64,000 nt of DNA from Acidimicrobiaceae bacterium (GCA_009837445.1 VXTM01000021.1:287101-351100); one strand, 5' to 3'; shown: positions 7,858-19,401, numbered from the stretch's first letter. Notes: generated by a model not told the origin, from the sequence alone. Program-made: numbers and translations.

Positions 7858-8688
7858 TCACTCGGGGTGTATCCGGGGGAAGCCGCCTCCGGCGAGCACG
7901 AGGGTTGCCCACTCGCCGGAGGCTCGGCGTCCGACTTCGGTGAGGGGGAGCAGGAATCCCGCGACCTGATCGCACTGCGACGGCGAGATCCCCCCTACCG
8001 CGAGCCATCCCTCCGGCGATACGCGGGCCACCAGCTCGGGGGCCAGCTCCACAATCGCCGCTCTAGCGATATTGGCCACCACCGCGTCGAAGGCGCCCTC
8101 GATGTCGCTCAAGGGCGCCAGCCTTGCCTCCATGCGGTCACCCGCGCCGTTGAGTCTGGCGTTGCGCCCGGCCGCCTCGACGGCATCCGGGTCGATGTCG
8201 ACGGCCACCACCTCCGCAGCGCCGAGTCTGAGGGCGCACAGTCCGAGTACGCCGCTCCCGCAGCCCACGTCGAGGACCCGCTCCCCGCCGGCGACCCGAT
8301 CGACGAGTTCCTCGATGATCTGGGCCGTCGTGGGATGGCGACCATCCCCGAAGCCGCCCGGACCGAGCTCGACCAAGCCCGCGAGACCCCGGCGATCGTG
8401 CTCGGACCACGCCCGGCACACGGTGACCCGCCCGTCGAACGTGATCGGGCGGGTGTCCTGACGCCACTTCTGGAGCGCGACGCCTCCGTCTGGCCTCGAG
8501 ACCGCCATTAGGCCGTCAGCCCGGAGCGACGCAGCCAGGCCAGCGACGCTTCGCTCGTCCGGCATTCGTACGAGCGCCACCCGACGGGTATTGCTCGGCG
8601 CGACCACCTCGATCACGCTCGCGCCGAGAGCGCGGAGCAGCTCGCACACGCCGGCCAGCTCGTCCTCAGTGGTCGCAACCGCGATCAT
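7858..8688 (-). CDS. PrmA-like (ribosomal protein L11) methyltransferase
   Basis: A 276-residue class I SAM-dependent methyltransferase. The C-terminal half has the SAM-binding VLDVGCGSGVLGL and the acidic loop VDIDPDAVEAA. FDAVVANIA matches the VxANI motif that marks the PrmA family, and GGFGDGRHPTT precedes the methyltransferase core as in PrmA. The N-terminal domain is short and diverged, so the substrate may be L11 or another protein. The ATG at 8688 has TATTGT six bases upstream and no ribosome-binding site, as expected for a leaderless gene. Upstream in-frame codons run into the divergent cupin gene and are rejected. Confidence 0.75.
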   Translation of the reverse strand: MIAVATTEDELAGVCELLRALGASVIEVVAPSNTRRVALVRMPDERSVAGLAASLRADGLMAVSRPDGGVALQKWRQDTRPITFDGRVTVCRAWSEHDRRGLAGLVELGPGGFGDGRHPTTAQIIEELVDRVAGGERVLDVGCGSGVLGLCALRLGAAEVVAVDIDPDAVEAAGRNARLNGAGDRMEARLAPLSDIEGAFDAVVANIARAAIVELAPELVARVSPEGWLAVGGISPSQCDQVAGFLLPLTEVGRRASGEWATLVLAGGGFPRIHPE

Positions 8689-8694
8689 CACGAC

Positions 8695-8704
8695 ACAATA
8701 TGTT
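8695..8704. promoter_or_regulatory. Overlapping divergent -10 elements (prmA-like gene / cupin gene)
   Basis: TATTGT on the minus strand (8695-8700) lies six bases before the methyltransferase ATG. TATGTT on the plus strand (8699-8704) is placed for the cupin gene, whose ribosome-binding site follows at about 8721. The two hexamers share two bases, so the promoters should exclude each other. Confidence 0.4.
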
Positions 8705-8731
8705 CGACCTGCAGGCAAGCCGGGAGGCGCC

Positions 8732-9037
8732 ATGACCGAGAGCCACGACCTGGGTCCCATCGGTGATCGGGTGCTGTTCGAGGACGAGCAGATCAGGGTC
8801 TGGGAGATGGTGCTCGAACCGGGCGAGCGGTCGCCCATGCACCACCACGAGCACGACTACATCGTGGTGGTGGTGGAGGGCGACCACGTCACGGTGGAGC
8901 CGCTCGAGGCGGGCTCCAAGTCGGCGCCGGTGGTGCCGGGGCACAGCGTCTTCCTGCGCAAGGGCGGCACCGAGGTGGCCGTCAACTCGGGAGCGGTGCG
9001 GTACCGGGACGTCCAGATCGAGTTGCTCGACTCCTGA
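8732..9037 (+). CDS. Small cupin-domain protein
   Basis: A 101-residue single cupin. Motif 1 is seen as PMHHHEHDYIVVVVEG, a cluster of metal-ligand His residues with a following Glu, and motif 2 as GHSVFLRKGGTEVAVNSG. It starts at the ATG preceded by GGGAGG. Small cupins bind a divalent metal and act as sensors, isomerases or dioxygenases; nothing here fixes the reaction. It is 26 bases upstream of the alcohol dehydrogenase gene, which appears to have its own promoter at 9051-9056. Confidence 0.8.
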   Translation: MTESHDLGPIGDRVLFEDEQIRVWEMVLEPGERSPMHHHEHDYIVVVVEGDHVTVEPLEAGSKSAPVVPGHSVFLRKGGTEVAVNSGAVRYRDVQIELLDS

Positions 9038-9050
9038 GCCGCTGAAGCAA

Positions 9051-9056
9051 TAGCCT
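9051..9056 (+). promoter_or_regulatory. Candidate -10 (TAGCCT) for a leaderless alcohol dehydrogenase message
   Basis: TAGCCT ends seven bases before the GTG start at 9064, and no ribosome-binding sequence lies between. The spacing fits transcription starting at the GTG itself. Confidence 0.45.
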
Positions 9057-9063
9057 CGGCGCG

Positions 9064-10104
9064 GTGCGAGCCGCCTTCTATGACGAGTTCAACGGGCCCA
9101 TAGCCGTTGAGGACCTGCCCGACCCGACCGTTCCCGACGGCGGCGTGGTCATCGAGGTGCGGGCCTCGGGCCTGTGCCGAAGCGACCTGTTCGCCTGGCA
9201 CGGCCACGACCCCAGCATCCCCCTGCCCCATGTGCCCGGCCACGAACTAGCCGGGGTGGTGGCCGAGGCCGGGCCGGGCGTGTCCCGCTGGTCGCCCGGC
9301 GACCGGGTGATCGCGCCCTTCTGCTGCGGCTGCGGCGCCTGCGAGCAATGCGCGGCCGGCAACGAGCAGATCTGCGACAACTACTTCCTGCCCGGGTTCA
9401 CCCACTGGGGCTCCTTCGCCCGCTACTGCGCCATCGACCACGCCGACACCAACCTCGCCGCCCTGCCCGAGGCCATGTCCTTCGAGCACGCCTCGATCCT
9501 GGGATGCCGGATGATCACCGCCTACCGGGCCCTGATCGAGCGGGCCCGGCTCTCATCCGGGGAGTGGCTGGCGGTGCACGGCTGCGGAGGGCTGGGGCTG
9601 TGCATGGTGATGATCGGAGCAGCCGCCGGCGCCCGGGTGGTGGCCGTCGACATCGACGAGCGGGCGCTGGAACTGGCCGCGGCCATGGGTGCGGCTGCCG
9701 CGGTGACCGCCGACCCCGACAACGGCCGGGCCGCTGTCGGGGCGGTGCGTGACACCACCGGCGGGGGCGCCCACGTGTCAGTCGACGCGCTGGGCAACGC
9801 CGAGGTGGCCGCCAACTCGGTCCACTGCCTCCGCAAGCAGGGCCGCCACGTGCAGGCCGGACTGCTGGCGGCGCGGGCCACCGCGCTGCCGGTGGCCACC
9901 ATGATCACCAAGGAGCTGGAAGTGCTCGGCACCAAGGGCATGTCGGCCCGCCAGTACCCGGCGCTGATGGGCCTGATCACCGCCACAGGAATGGACCTGG
10001 GCCTGCTGGTGAGCCGCACAATGGGCCTCGACGACCTGCCCGGAGCCTTCGAGACCATGGAAGGCTTCGGCGGGTACGGCGTCGCCGTCGTCACCGAGTT
10101 CTGA
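9064..10104 (+). CDS. Zinc-dependent alcohol dehydrogenase (MDR superfamily)
   Basis: A 346-residue medium-chain dehydrogenase. The catalytic zinc site is Cys38 with His60-Glu61 (GHE). The structural zinc site is the C-x2-C-x2-C-x7-C set Cys90, Cys93, Cys96 and Cys104. The NAD(P)-binding loop GCGGLG is followed by the VVAVDIDERAL segment, whose acidic residue favours NAD. It oxidises an alcohol to an aldehyde or ketone, substrate unknown. The GTG start follows a -10-like TAGCCT by seven bases. It is followed by an acyl-CoA dehydrogenase gene that also seems to have its own promoter. Confidence 0.9.
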   Translation: MRAAFYDEFNGPIAVEDLPDPTVPDGGVVIEVRASGLCRSDLFAWHGHDPSIPLPHVPGHELAGVVAEAGPGVSRWSPGDRVIAPFCCGCGACEQCAAGNEQICDNYFLPGFTHWGSFARYCAIDHADTNLAALPEAMSFEHASILGCRMITAYRALIERARLSSGEWLAVHGCGGLGLCMVMIGAAAGARVVAVDIDERALELAAAMGAAAAVTADPDNGRAAVGAVRDTTGGGAHVSVDALGNAEVAANSVHCLRKQGRHVQAGLLAARATALPVATMITKELEVLGTKGMSARQYPALMGLITATGMDLGLLVSRTMGLDDLPGAFETMEGFGGYGVAVVTEF

Positions 10105-10143
10105 GACTTCCCGGCAGCGAGGCTCCGCCCGCAAGCCCTCCAG

Positions 10144-10149
10144 TACGCT
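10144..10149 (+). promoter_or_regulatory. Candidate -10 (TACGCT) for a leaderless acyl-CoA dehydrogenase message
   Basis: TACGCT ends seven bases before the GTG start at 10157 and no ribosome-binding sequence intervenes. Confidence 0.45.
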
Positions 10150-10156
10150 GACCGCC

Positions 10157-11383
10157 GTGGCCGACGACGTCCTAGCACCCGAAGAGGACGAGGCGTTCCG
10201 GGCCCGCTGCCGGGCCTTCCTCGCCGAGCACGCCACCGGCATCGACCTGGGCGGGCGTCCCGACCCCCGGGGCGAGCTGCGACTGCGGGCGGCCCAGAGG
10301 TTCCAGCAGGCGCTGGCCGCCGCAGGGCTGGCCGGGCTGACCTACCCGTCCGAATACGGCGGCGCCGGGCTGACCAAGGCCCACGACAAGGCCTGGCGCG
10401 AGGAGTACAGCGCCTACCCCAACATGACCTACGACCTGCTCATCTCCCACGGGATGTGCCTGCCGATGCTGGCCGAGTACGGCAACCACGACCAGAAGTC
10501 GGCCCACCTGGCCCGGATCGTCTCCGCGGAGGACGTGTGGTGCCAGATGTTCTCGGAGCCCGGAGCAGGCTCCGACGTGGCCAGCCTGCAGACCCGGGCC
10601 GAACGCGACGGCGACGAGTGGATCATCAACGGCCAGAAGGTGTGGACCACCCTGGCCCACCTGTGCTCCTACGGGATCATCATCGCCCGCACCGACCCCG
10701 ACGTGCCCAAGCACGCCGGCATCTCGATGTTCATCGTCCCCATGGACTCCGAGGGCGTGGAGGTCCGGCCCATCCACCAGATTGACGGCGGCACCCACTT
10801 CAACGAGGTGTTCTTCACAGACGTGCGCATCAGCGTCGACAACCTGCTCGGCGACCTCAACAACGGCTGGCGCATGGCCACCGCCATGTTGATGTACGAG
10901 CGGGTCGCCATCGGCTCGGGAACGACCGGAGGGATATCGACCGACCGCACCGACCGGCTGATCGAGGCGGCCCGCAAGCGGGGGCTCGACCGCGACCCGG
11001 CCCTGCGCCAGAAGCTGATGCGGCTGCACATCCTGGAGACCTGCCTGTCGCTGGTGGCCATGCGCACCCGGGCCGAGCTCAAGGCGGGACGCACCCCGGG
11101 GCCGGGCGGATCGGTCGGGAAGCTGGCCACCGTGCAGATCGCGGACCTGCACACCGAGGTGTCCATGGCCATAGTGGGGGCCTCCGGCGTGGCCTGGGAG
11201 GACGAGGCCGACGGCCACTGGCAGCGCCAGGCTCTCACGTCGCTCCAGGCCGGGATCGCCGGAGGGACCTCGGAGATCCAGCGCAACATCATCGGCGACC
11301 GGGTGCTGGGCCTTCCCCGCGACATCAGCGTCGACCGGGGCGTGCCGTTCAAGGACCTGAAGGTCGGCACCCAGGCCGGCTGA
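10157..11383 (+). CDS. Acyl-CoA dehydrogenase family protein
   Basis: A 408-residue flavoprotein with the full acyl-CoA dehydrogenase layout. An N-terminal helical domain contains TYPSEYGGAG. A middle beta domain has the flavin-binding signature WCQMFSEPGAGSDVASL and the WIINGQKVWTT segment. The C-terminal helical domain ends with AGIAGGTSEIQRNIIGDRVLGLP. It would introduce a 2,3-double bond into an acyl-CoA and pass electrons to ETF. Chain-length or branched preference cannot be told. It is convergent with the Lrp gene, 12 bases apart. Confidence 0.92.
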   Translation: MADDVLAPEEDEAFRARCRAFLAEHATGIDLGGRPDPRGELRLRAAQRFQQALAAAGLAGLTYPSEYGGAGLTKAHDKAWREEYSAYPNMTYDLLISHGMCLPMLAEYGNHDQKSAHLARIVSAEDVWCQMFSEPGAGSDVASLQTRAERDGDEWIINGQKVWTTLAHLCSYGIIIARTDPDVPKHAGISMFIVPMDSEGVEVRPIHQIDGGTHFNEVFFTDVRISVDNLLGDLNNGWRMATAMLMYERVAIGSGTTGGISTDRTDRLIEAARKRGLDRDPALRQKLMRLHILETCLSLVAMRTRAELKAGRTPGPGGSVGKLATVQIADLHTEVSMAIVGASGVAWEDEADGHWQRQALTSLQAGIAGGTSEIQRNIIGDRVLGLPRDISVDRGVPFKDLKVGTQAG

Positions 11384-11395
11384 GCCCGCGCCGGG

Positions 11396-11857
11396 CTACA
11401 GCAGGTGGCGGGTGGTCTGGTAGACGGTGCGGATCGCGAAGTTGGACCGCAGCCGGGCCACGCCCGGGAGCCGGGACAGGTGCTCGTTGTGGATCCGCTC
11501 GAAGTCGCGGTGGTCCTGCACCGCGAGGTGGACCAGGTAGTCGGCGTCGCCCGCCACCAGGTGGCAGGACATGACCTCGGGGCAGGCGCGGACCTCCTCC
11601 TCGAAGTGCCTCAGCGACTCCTCGCTCTGGCTGACCAGCGACACCTCCACGAACACGTCGAGGTCCCGGCCGATGGCCTCGGTGTCGAGGATCATCACGT
11701 AGCCCGCGATCACGCCTTCGGCCTCCAGCCGACGCACCCGGCGGTAGCAGGCCGACGTGGACAGCCCCACCCGGTCAGCCAGCTCGGCGTGCGAGACCCG
11801 GCCGTCGGTCTGGAGTTCGTTGAGGATGAGACGATCGATCGTGTCGACATCAAGCAT
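11396..11857 (-). CDS. Lrp/AsnC-family transcriptional regulator
   Basis: A 153-residue regulator. The N-terminal helix-turn-helix (DTIDRLILNELQTDGRVS, then LADRVGLSTSACYRRVRRLE) and the C-terminal RAM/AsnC ligand domain (about 65-150) are complete. The ATG at 11857 begins the conserved MLDVDTID; upstream in-frame residues are rejected as promoter sequence. It is divergent from alanine dehydrogenase, a classic Lrp-type target in Mycobacterium and other actinobacteria, so it likely controls ald and itself in response to an amino acid such as alanine (inference). Its own promoter overlaps a perfect inverted repeat. Confidence 0.93.
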   Translation of the reverse strand: MLDVDTIDRLILNELQTDGRVSHAELADRVGLSTSACYRRVRRLEAEGVIAGYVMILDTEAIGRDLDVFVEVSLVSQSEESLRHFEEEVRACPEVMSCHLVAGDADYLVHLAVQDHRDFERIHNEHLSRLPGVARLRSNFAIRTVYQTTRHLL

Positions 11858-11864
11858 GAGCAAT

Positions 11865-11893
11865 ATTTTGCGCCAAGACTGCCTTCGGCGCAA
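11865..11893 (-). promoter_or_regulatory. Lrp gene promoter with embedded inverted-repeat operator
   Basis: On the minus strand a -35 TTGCGC (11888-11893), a 17-base spacer and a -10 CAAAAT (11865-11870) precede the ATG by seven bases. The perfect inverted repeat TTGCGCC/GGCGCAA (11868-11874 and 11887-11893, 12-base spacer) covers both boxes. This layout suggests autorepression by the Lrp protein. Confidence 0.5.
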
Positions 11894-11957
11894 GAACCAT
11901 AGCGCCTGAATGAGCACCAGAACTGTTTTTGCCAGTTTCTTGCCGCTGCGGCGCGTG

Positions 11958-11963
11958 TATTCT
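11958..11963 (+). promoter_or_regulatory. Candidate -10 (TATTCT) of the alanine dehydrogenase gene
   Basis: TATTCT lies 28 bases before the ald ATG, which has its own GGAGGGG ribosome-binding site. No good -35 is seen at 17 bases, as expected for an activator-dependent promoter. Confidence 0.35.
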
Positions 11964-11991
11964 GTCTGCAATCGCAGGTGGAGGGGTTCAC

Positions 11992-13107
11992 ATGCGAATC
12001 GGAGTTCCCAAGGAGACCAAGAGCGAGGAGCGCCGCGTCGGGCTCACCCCCGACAGCGTGCGCGAGATCTCCGACCGCGGCCACGAGGTGTACGTGGAAG
12101 GGGGCGCGGGCACCGGCGCCGGGTTCGACGACGACGAGTACAAGGGCCGCGGGGCCATGGTCGTCCCCACCGCCGAGGACCTCTTCGAGGTCGCCGAACT
12201 GATCGTCAAGGTCAAGGAGCCCCAGGCCCCCGAGCGGGCCCTGCTGAGGGCCGACCACACCCTGTTCACCTACCTCCACCTCGCCCCCGACCCCGACCAG
12301 GCGTACGACCTGCTGGCCAGCGGGGTCACCGCCATCGCCTACGAGTCGGTGACCGACGGCAACGGCCGCCTTCCGCTGCTCGCCCCCATGTCCCAGGTAG
12401 CGGGACGCCTCGCCATCCAGGCCGGCGCCCGCTGCCTGGAGGCATCCGCCGGTGGCCGGGGGGTGCTGCTGGGCGGCGTGCCCGGGGTGGCCGCCGCGCC
12501 CGTGACCGTCATCGGCGGCGGTGTGGTCGGCACCAACGCAGTGGAGATGGCCCTCGGTCTCGGCGCCGACGTGACCGTGCTGGACCGAGACGCGAGGGTG
12601 CTGGAGTCGCTGGCCGCCCGCTTCGGCCCCGCGCTGCGCACCCTCTACTCGAGCCCCAGCCGGCTGGCCCAGGCGGTCTTCACCGCCGACCTGGTGATCG
12701 GTGCCGTGCTGCTGCCCGGTGCCCGAGCGCCCCGCCTGATCACGAGACAGATGGTCAAGGTCATGCGGCCGGGCACGGTGATCGTGGATGTGGCCATAGA
12801 CCAGGGCGGCTGTGCCGAGACGTCCAGGCCCACCACCCACGCCGAACCGACCTACGTGGTCGACGACGTGGTCCACTACTGCGTGGCCAACATGCCGGGC
12901 GCCGTGCCGCGTACCTCCACCCAGGCCCTCAACAACGCCACCCTCCCCTACGTGATCAAGCTCGCCGACCAGGGCGTCGTCGAGGCCGTCGCAGCCGACA
13001 AGGGCCTGCAGGACGGCCTCAGCGTGCGCAAGGGACAGATCACCGAGCCGGCGGTGGCCGACGCCCTGGACCTCCCCTACGTCGCGCCCCTGGACACGCT
13101 GGGCTGA
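11992..13107 (+). CDS. ald: Alanine dehydrogenase
   Basis: A 371-residue NAD-dependent enzyme converting L-alanine to pyruvate and ammonium, and the reverse. The residues known as catalytic or substrate-binding in the Mycobacterium enzyme fall at the same numbers here: Arg15, Lys75, His96 and Asp270. The Rossmann motif [11 protein letters not shown] lies at about 173-183. The ATG at 11992 has a GGAGGGG ribosome-binding site. Length and sequence fit the hexameric family throughout. It is divergent from an Lrp-type regulator and ends before a strong hairpin. The N-terminal conservation excludes the longer upstream reading. Confidence 0.96.
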   Translation: MRIGVPKETKSEERRVGLTPDSVREISDRGHEVYVEGGAGTGAGFDDDEYKGRGAMVVPTAEDLFEVAELIVKVKEPQAPERALLRADHTLFTYLHLAPDPDQAYDLLASGVTAIAYESVTDGNGRLPLLAPMSQVAGRLAIQAGARCLEASAGGRGVLLGGVPGVAAAPVTVIGGGVVGTNAVEMALGLGADVTVLDRDARVLESLAARFGPALRTLYSSPSRLAQAVFTADLVIGAVLLPGARAPRLITRQMVKVMRPGTVIVDVAIDQGGCAETSRPTTHAEPTYVVDDVVHYCVANMPGAVPRTSTQALNNATLPYVIKLADQGVVEAVAADKGLQDGLSVRKGQITEPAVADALDLPYVAPLDTLG

Positions 13108-13162
13108 CCCGGACTGACCCTGGACTGACCCGGGCCATAGCGCAGAACCCGAGAACTGGTTC

Positions 13163-13203
13163 ATGCCGCCCGCCAGCCCCTCCCCCAGGCTGGCGGGCGG
13201 CAT
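13163..13203. terminator. Strong bidirectional hairpin terminator between ald and ftsX
   Basis: A perfect 16-bp stem (13163-13178 with 13188-13203) and a 9-base pyrimidine-rich loop sit between two converging genes. There is no T tract, as is common in actinobacterial terminators. It closes both ald and the secA-ftsX operon. Confidence 0.75.
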
Positions 13204-13217
13204 CGCGCCCGTGAGCG

Positions 13218-14111
13218 CTAGTCGTTGATGTGCATGGCGACCGCGAGGTTCGCCCCGACAACCGCGACGCCGACCGCGATGACCAGTACCAGCAGGTTGA
13301 CCTGGAACATGGCGGCGTCGTCCACCTTGAACCCGGCCAGGAGCCGCAGGCCGTCGGCGTCGCTGAACTGATCGATCACGTAGTTGCGCAGCAGCGCGTT
13401 GCTGGTCATGGCCACGGCCGCGCCGAGGAGCCCCTGCACCAGGCCCTCAAGCATGAACGGGATGCGGATGAACGCCTTGGTGGCCCCCACCAGCCGCATG
13501 ATCTCGATCTCGGTCCGGCGGTTGCCGATGGCCACCGCCAACGTGTTGAGGATCAGCAGCGTGGAGGCCGCCAGCAGGACGATCGAGCCGATGAACAGCA
13601 CCCGCCCGGCCCGGTCCGAGAGGTTCTGGACGTCCCGGATCACGTCACCGGCGAAGGTGACGGTCCGCACCCCGGGGCGGCCCTTGAACTGGTCGCCTAA
13701 CTCCTCCACCACGTCGGGATCAGGGTCGATGGGCACGACCCGGTAGTACGGGGGGATGTCCTGTTCGGCGGCGATGTCGAGAACTTCGGGGGTGTCCTCG
13801 AAGAAGTCCCGGAACTCCTCGTAGGAGGCCAGCCGGTCGACGTACTGCCAGTCCAGCACGCCGGGGCTCTCATCGAGCTGGTTGCGGATGCCGGCGTCCT
13901 CGGCCGTCCCGACGTCGGCGTTCATCCACACGATGAACTCGACGCCGTCCTCCCAGCGGGCGGTGGCGCTGTCCACGGCTCGCTGGAACAGCAGGAAGCC
14001 GCCGAACATCGCCAGCGACACTCCCACCGTGATCACGGTGGCCACCGCCAGCAGGATGTTGCGCCACAGGTTCTGGCCCGTCTCGCGCAACACGTAGCGG
14101 AAGCTGAACAT
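13218..14111 (-). CDS. ftsX: Cell-division ABC transporter permease FtsX
   Basis: A 297-residue inner-membrane protein with the FtsX layout: a short cytoplasmic N-terminus (FRYVLRETGQNLWRN), a first membrane helix at about 20-42, a periplasmic domain of about 130 residues, then three more helices toward the C-terminus. With FtsE it forms the complex that activates peptidoglycan hydrolases at the septum. It lies 53 bases downstream of ftsE. In many actinobacteria smpB follows ftsX; here the operon ends at the hairpin instead. Confidence 0.93.
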   Translation of the reverse strand: MFSFRYVLRETGQNLWRNILLAVATVITVGVSLAMFGGFLLFQRAVDSATARWEDGVEFIVWMNADVGTAEDAGIRNQLDESPGVLDWQYVDRLASYEEFRDFFEDTPEVLDIAAEQDIPPYYRVVPIDPDPDVVEELGDQFKGRPGVRTVTFAGDVIRDVQNLSDRAGRVLFIGSIVLLAASTLLILNTLAVAIGNRRTEIEIMRLVGATKAFIRIPFMLEGLVQGLLGAAVAMTSNALLRNYVIDQFSDADGLRLLAGFKVDDAAMFQVNLLVLVIAVGVAVVGANLAVAMHIND

Positions 14112-14164
14112 CAGGAGCTACCCGGCAACAGAGCGAAGTTGAACACTACGGACTATCCGGTCCG

Positions 14165-14842
14165 CTACTCGTAGACGCCTCGGGCCTGGTCGCGTACGAC
14201 CATCCCCCGGTCGAGCTCCACCACCCGCTGCCGCATGCTGTCGACGATGCTGCTGTCGTGGGTGGCCATCACCACCGTCGTGCCGATCTCGTTGATCCGC
14301 TCCAGCAGGCGCATGATCCCCACCGAGGTGGTGGGGTCGAGGTTCCCGGTGGGCTCGTCAGCCAGGAGGATCATGGGCCGGTTGATGAAGGCCCGAGCGA
14401 TCGAGACCCGCTGCTGCTCGCCCCCGGAGAGCTCGTGGGGGAACCGGTCGATCTTGCGGGACAGCCCGACCAGCTCCAGGATGGCGGGCACCTGGCGCTT
14501 GATGACGTGGGGACCCTTGCCGATCGCCTCCAGGGCGAAGGCGACGTTCTCGGCCACCGTCTTCTTCTGCAGCAGCTTGTAGTCCTGGAACACGTAGCCG
14601 ATGTTGCGGCGCAGGTAGGGCACCCTCCAGGAGCTGAGCCCGCCGATGTCGCGCCCGGCCACGAATATGCGGCCGTGCTCGGGAACCTCCTCGCGGTTCA
14701 GCAGCCGGATGAACGTCGACTTGCCCGAGCCCGACGGGCCCACCAGGAAGACGAACTCGCCCTTGCCGATGTCTATGGTCACGTCGCGCAGGGCCACCAC
14801 GTCGCCCTTGAACACCTTGGTGACCTTCTCCATCTTGATCAC
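14165..14842 (-). CDS. ftsE: Cell-division ATP-binding protein FtsE
   Basis: A 225-residue ABC ATPase: Walker [10 protein letters not shown] (35-43), Q-loop in [10 protein letters not shown], signature LSGGEQQR (138-145), Walker B ILLADEP (ending about 164) and the switch His in ATHD. It powers the FtsEX complex. The GTG at 14842 is chosen because CGGAGG lies nine bases upstream and because it overlaps the prfB stop as GTGA; an ATG three codons later is the alternative. Confidence 0.95.
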   Translation of the reverse strand: MIKMEKVTKVFKGDVVALRDVTIDIGKGEFVFLVGPSGSGKSTFIRLLNREEVPEHGRIFVAGRDIGGLSSWRVPYLRRNIGYVFQDYKLLQKKTVAENVAFALEAIGKGPHVIKRQVPAILELVGLSRKIDRFPHELSGGEQQRVSIARAFINRPMILLADEPTGNLDPTTSVGIMRLLERINEIGTTVVMATHDSSIVDSMRQRVVELDRGMVVRDQARGVYE

Positions 14843-16023
14843 TCGGAAACACCTCCGACGATGGGGCCTCCCATGGGGCCCCGCTCGGCGACAGTACCAG
14901 CCCCCTCGGCCGGTTCTGCGGCACCCGAGGCCCGGCTCCAGCGCAGCCAGGACTCCATGAACGGATCCAGGTCGCCGCCCAGGACCGCGTCCACGTTGGG
15001 GGTCTCGTAGCGGGTCCGCTGATCCCTGACCATCTGGTAGGGCTGCATCACGTAGCTGCGGATCTGGCTGCCGAAGCCCACCTTGCGCTGCTCGCCCTTG
15101 ATGCCGGCGATCTCGTCGGAGCGTCGCTTGCGCTCCAAGCTGATCAGCTTGCCGGCCAGCATCTGCATGGCCCGCTCCTTGTTCTGGTGCTGGCTGCGCT
15201 CGTTCTGGCAGCTGGTCACGATCCCGGTGGGCAGGTGGGTGATGCGCACCGCCGAGTCGGTCACGTTTACGTGCTGGCCCCCCGCGCCCGAGGAGCGGTA
15301 GGTGTCGACTCGCAGGTCCTTCTCGTCGATGACCAGCTCGTCGGAGACGTCCTCGAAGAACGGGGCCACGTCCACCGCGGTGAAGGCCGTCTGGCGCTTG
15401 CCCTCGTTGTTGAACGGGGAGATCCGCACCAGGCGGTGGACGCCGTGCTCGGAGCGCATCCAGCCGTAGGCGCCGCGGCCCTTCACCAGGAAGTCCACGC
15501 TGGAGTACCCGGCCTCGGTGCCCTCCGACAGCGCGGTGACCTCCAGGTCGAAACCGCGCCGCTCGGCCCAGCGGCGGTACATCCTCAGCAGCATCTCGGC
15601 CCAGTCCTGCGAGTCGGTGCCGCCCTCGCCCGATTTGATCTGGCACACCGCGTCGCGCTCGTCGAACTCGCCGGTGAACAGCGAGCGCACCTCCAGCTCG
15701 TCGAAACGGGCCCCTATGGCGGCCACCAGCCGGGAGATCTCAGCCTCCTCCGAGTCGTCGCCCTCCTCCACCGCCAGCTGGTTGAGCGTCTCCGCGTCGG
15801 AGATCTCGGCCGCGAGGCGGTCGAGTCTGGCCAGGTCCTCGTTGATGGACGCCAGCTCGGAGGTAACGGCCCGGGCCCGCTCGGGCACCTCCCACAGGTC
15901 CGGCCGGGACGACTCGGCCTCCAATTGGGGGCGCCGGGCCCGCAGCGCCTCAACCCGCAGATAGACCTCGGCCTCCTCGAGGCGGCCGCGCAGCCGGCGC
16001 AGATCATCGGAGAAGTCGTGCAC
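14839..16023 (-). CDS. prfB: Peptide chain release factor 2
   Basis: A 394-residue class I release factor recognising UGA and UAA. The tripeptide anticodon SPF is at 202-204 (SPFNNEGKR) and the GGQ hydrolysis motif at 248-250 (SGAGGQHVN). The reading frame is unbroken from the GTG start (16023) to the stop, so the programmed +1 frameshift that controls RF2 in E. coli and many other bacteria is absent. A C-terminal extension of about 25 residues, rich in Ala, Glu and Gly, goes beyond the usual family end. It lies nine bases after secA. Confidence 0.95.
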   Translation of the reverse strand: MHDFSDDLRRLRGRLEEAEVYLRVEALRARRPQLEAESSRPDLWEVPERARAVTSELASINEDLARLDRLAAEISDAETLNQLAVEEGDDSEEAEISRLVAAIGARFDELEVRSLFTGEFDERDAVCQIKSGEGGTDSQDWAEMLLRMYRRWAERRGFDLEVTALSEGTEAGYSSVDFLVKGRGAYGWMRSEHGVHRLVRISPFNNEGKRQTAFTAVDVAPFFEDVSDELVIDEKDLRVDTYRSSGAGGQHVNVTDSAVRITHLPTGIVTSCQNERSQHQNKERAMQMLAGKLISLERKRRSDEIAGIKGEQRKVGFGSQIRSYVMQPYQMVRDQRTRYETPNVDAVLGGDLDPFMESWLRWSRASGAAEPAEGAGTVAERGPMGGPIVGGVSE

Positions 16024-16032
16024 GCTCGGCCT

Positions 16033-18732
<2,700 letters not shown>

Positions 18733-18756
18733 CGAGGACCCCCGGCGCTCGGCCTC

Positions 18757-19362
18757 TCAGCCGGCCTCGTCGATGAGGCCCACCGCCCCGTCGTCGCGGC
18801 GGTACACGACGGCGGAGCGCCCGGTGGTCGAGTTGATGAAGAAGAAGAAGCCGTGGCCCATCAGGTCCATCTTCAGCGCGGCCTCCGGGGGAGTCAGGGG
18901 GCCGAGGTGGAACCGCTTGGTCTTGACAATCTGCAGCTCCGGCTCGTCGTCGATCGGCTCGGCCCCGTCGACGCCGCCGGAGCCGTCGGCGGAGGCCGCG
19001 GCCACGGCTGTCTGCGAGTCCGGCGCGGCGCCGGTGCGGATGGTGTCGCCGCGGCCGCGATGGCGGTTCTGGAGCTTGGTCCGCAGCTTGCGGATCTGGC
19101 GCTCCAGCTTGGCCTCGGCGAGATCGACGGCGGTGAAGGCGTCGGGGGCGTGCACCTTGCAGCGCAGGTGGTGGCCGTGCCCGGTGAGGGTCACCTCGCA
19201 GGTCTCCCGGTCGACGATGCGAGGATTGCGGGCCTCGTCGAAGTGGACCTCGGCGGTGTCGAGATCGTCGAGGTAGCGGTCGAGCTGCCCGATCTTGGTT
19301 CGCACGGCCTCCTCGAGGCCCGGCGTGATGTCCTTGTGGCGGCTGCTGATGGAGATCTCCAC
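18757..19362 (-). CDS. hpf: Ribosome hibernation promoting factor, long form
   Basis: A 201-residue protein with the two-part layout of long HPF: an N-terminal ribosome-binding domain (about 1-105, with VTLTGHGHHLRCKVHAPD) and, after an acidic Ser/Gly-rich linker, a C-terminal dimerisation domain (about 145-201, with KTKRFHLGPLTPPEAAL and FFFFINSTTGRSAVVYRR). It pairs 70S ribosomes into inactive 100S dimers in stationary phase. The GTG at 19362 is preferred because GAGAGG sits six bases upstream; a TTG at 19368 touches that site. Located between comF and secA as in other actinobacteria. Confidence 0.93.
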   Translation of the reverse strand: MEISISSRHKDITPGLEEAVRTKIGQLDRYLDDLDTAEVHFDEARNPRIVDRETCEVTLTGHGHHLRCKVHAPDAFTAVDLAEAKLERQIRKLRTKLQNRHRGRGDTIRTGAAPDSQTAVAAASADGSGGVDGAEPIDDEPELQIVKTKRFHLGPLTPPEAALKMDLMGHGFFFFINSTTGRSAVVYRRDDGAVGLIDEAG

Positions 19363-19401
19363 TTCCAACCTCTCTGGAGTCGATTCAACGTCGATGCGCC
19401 C

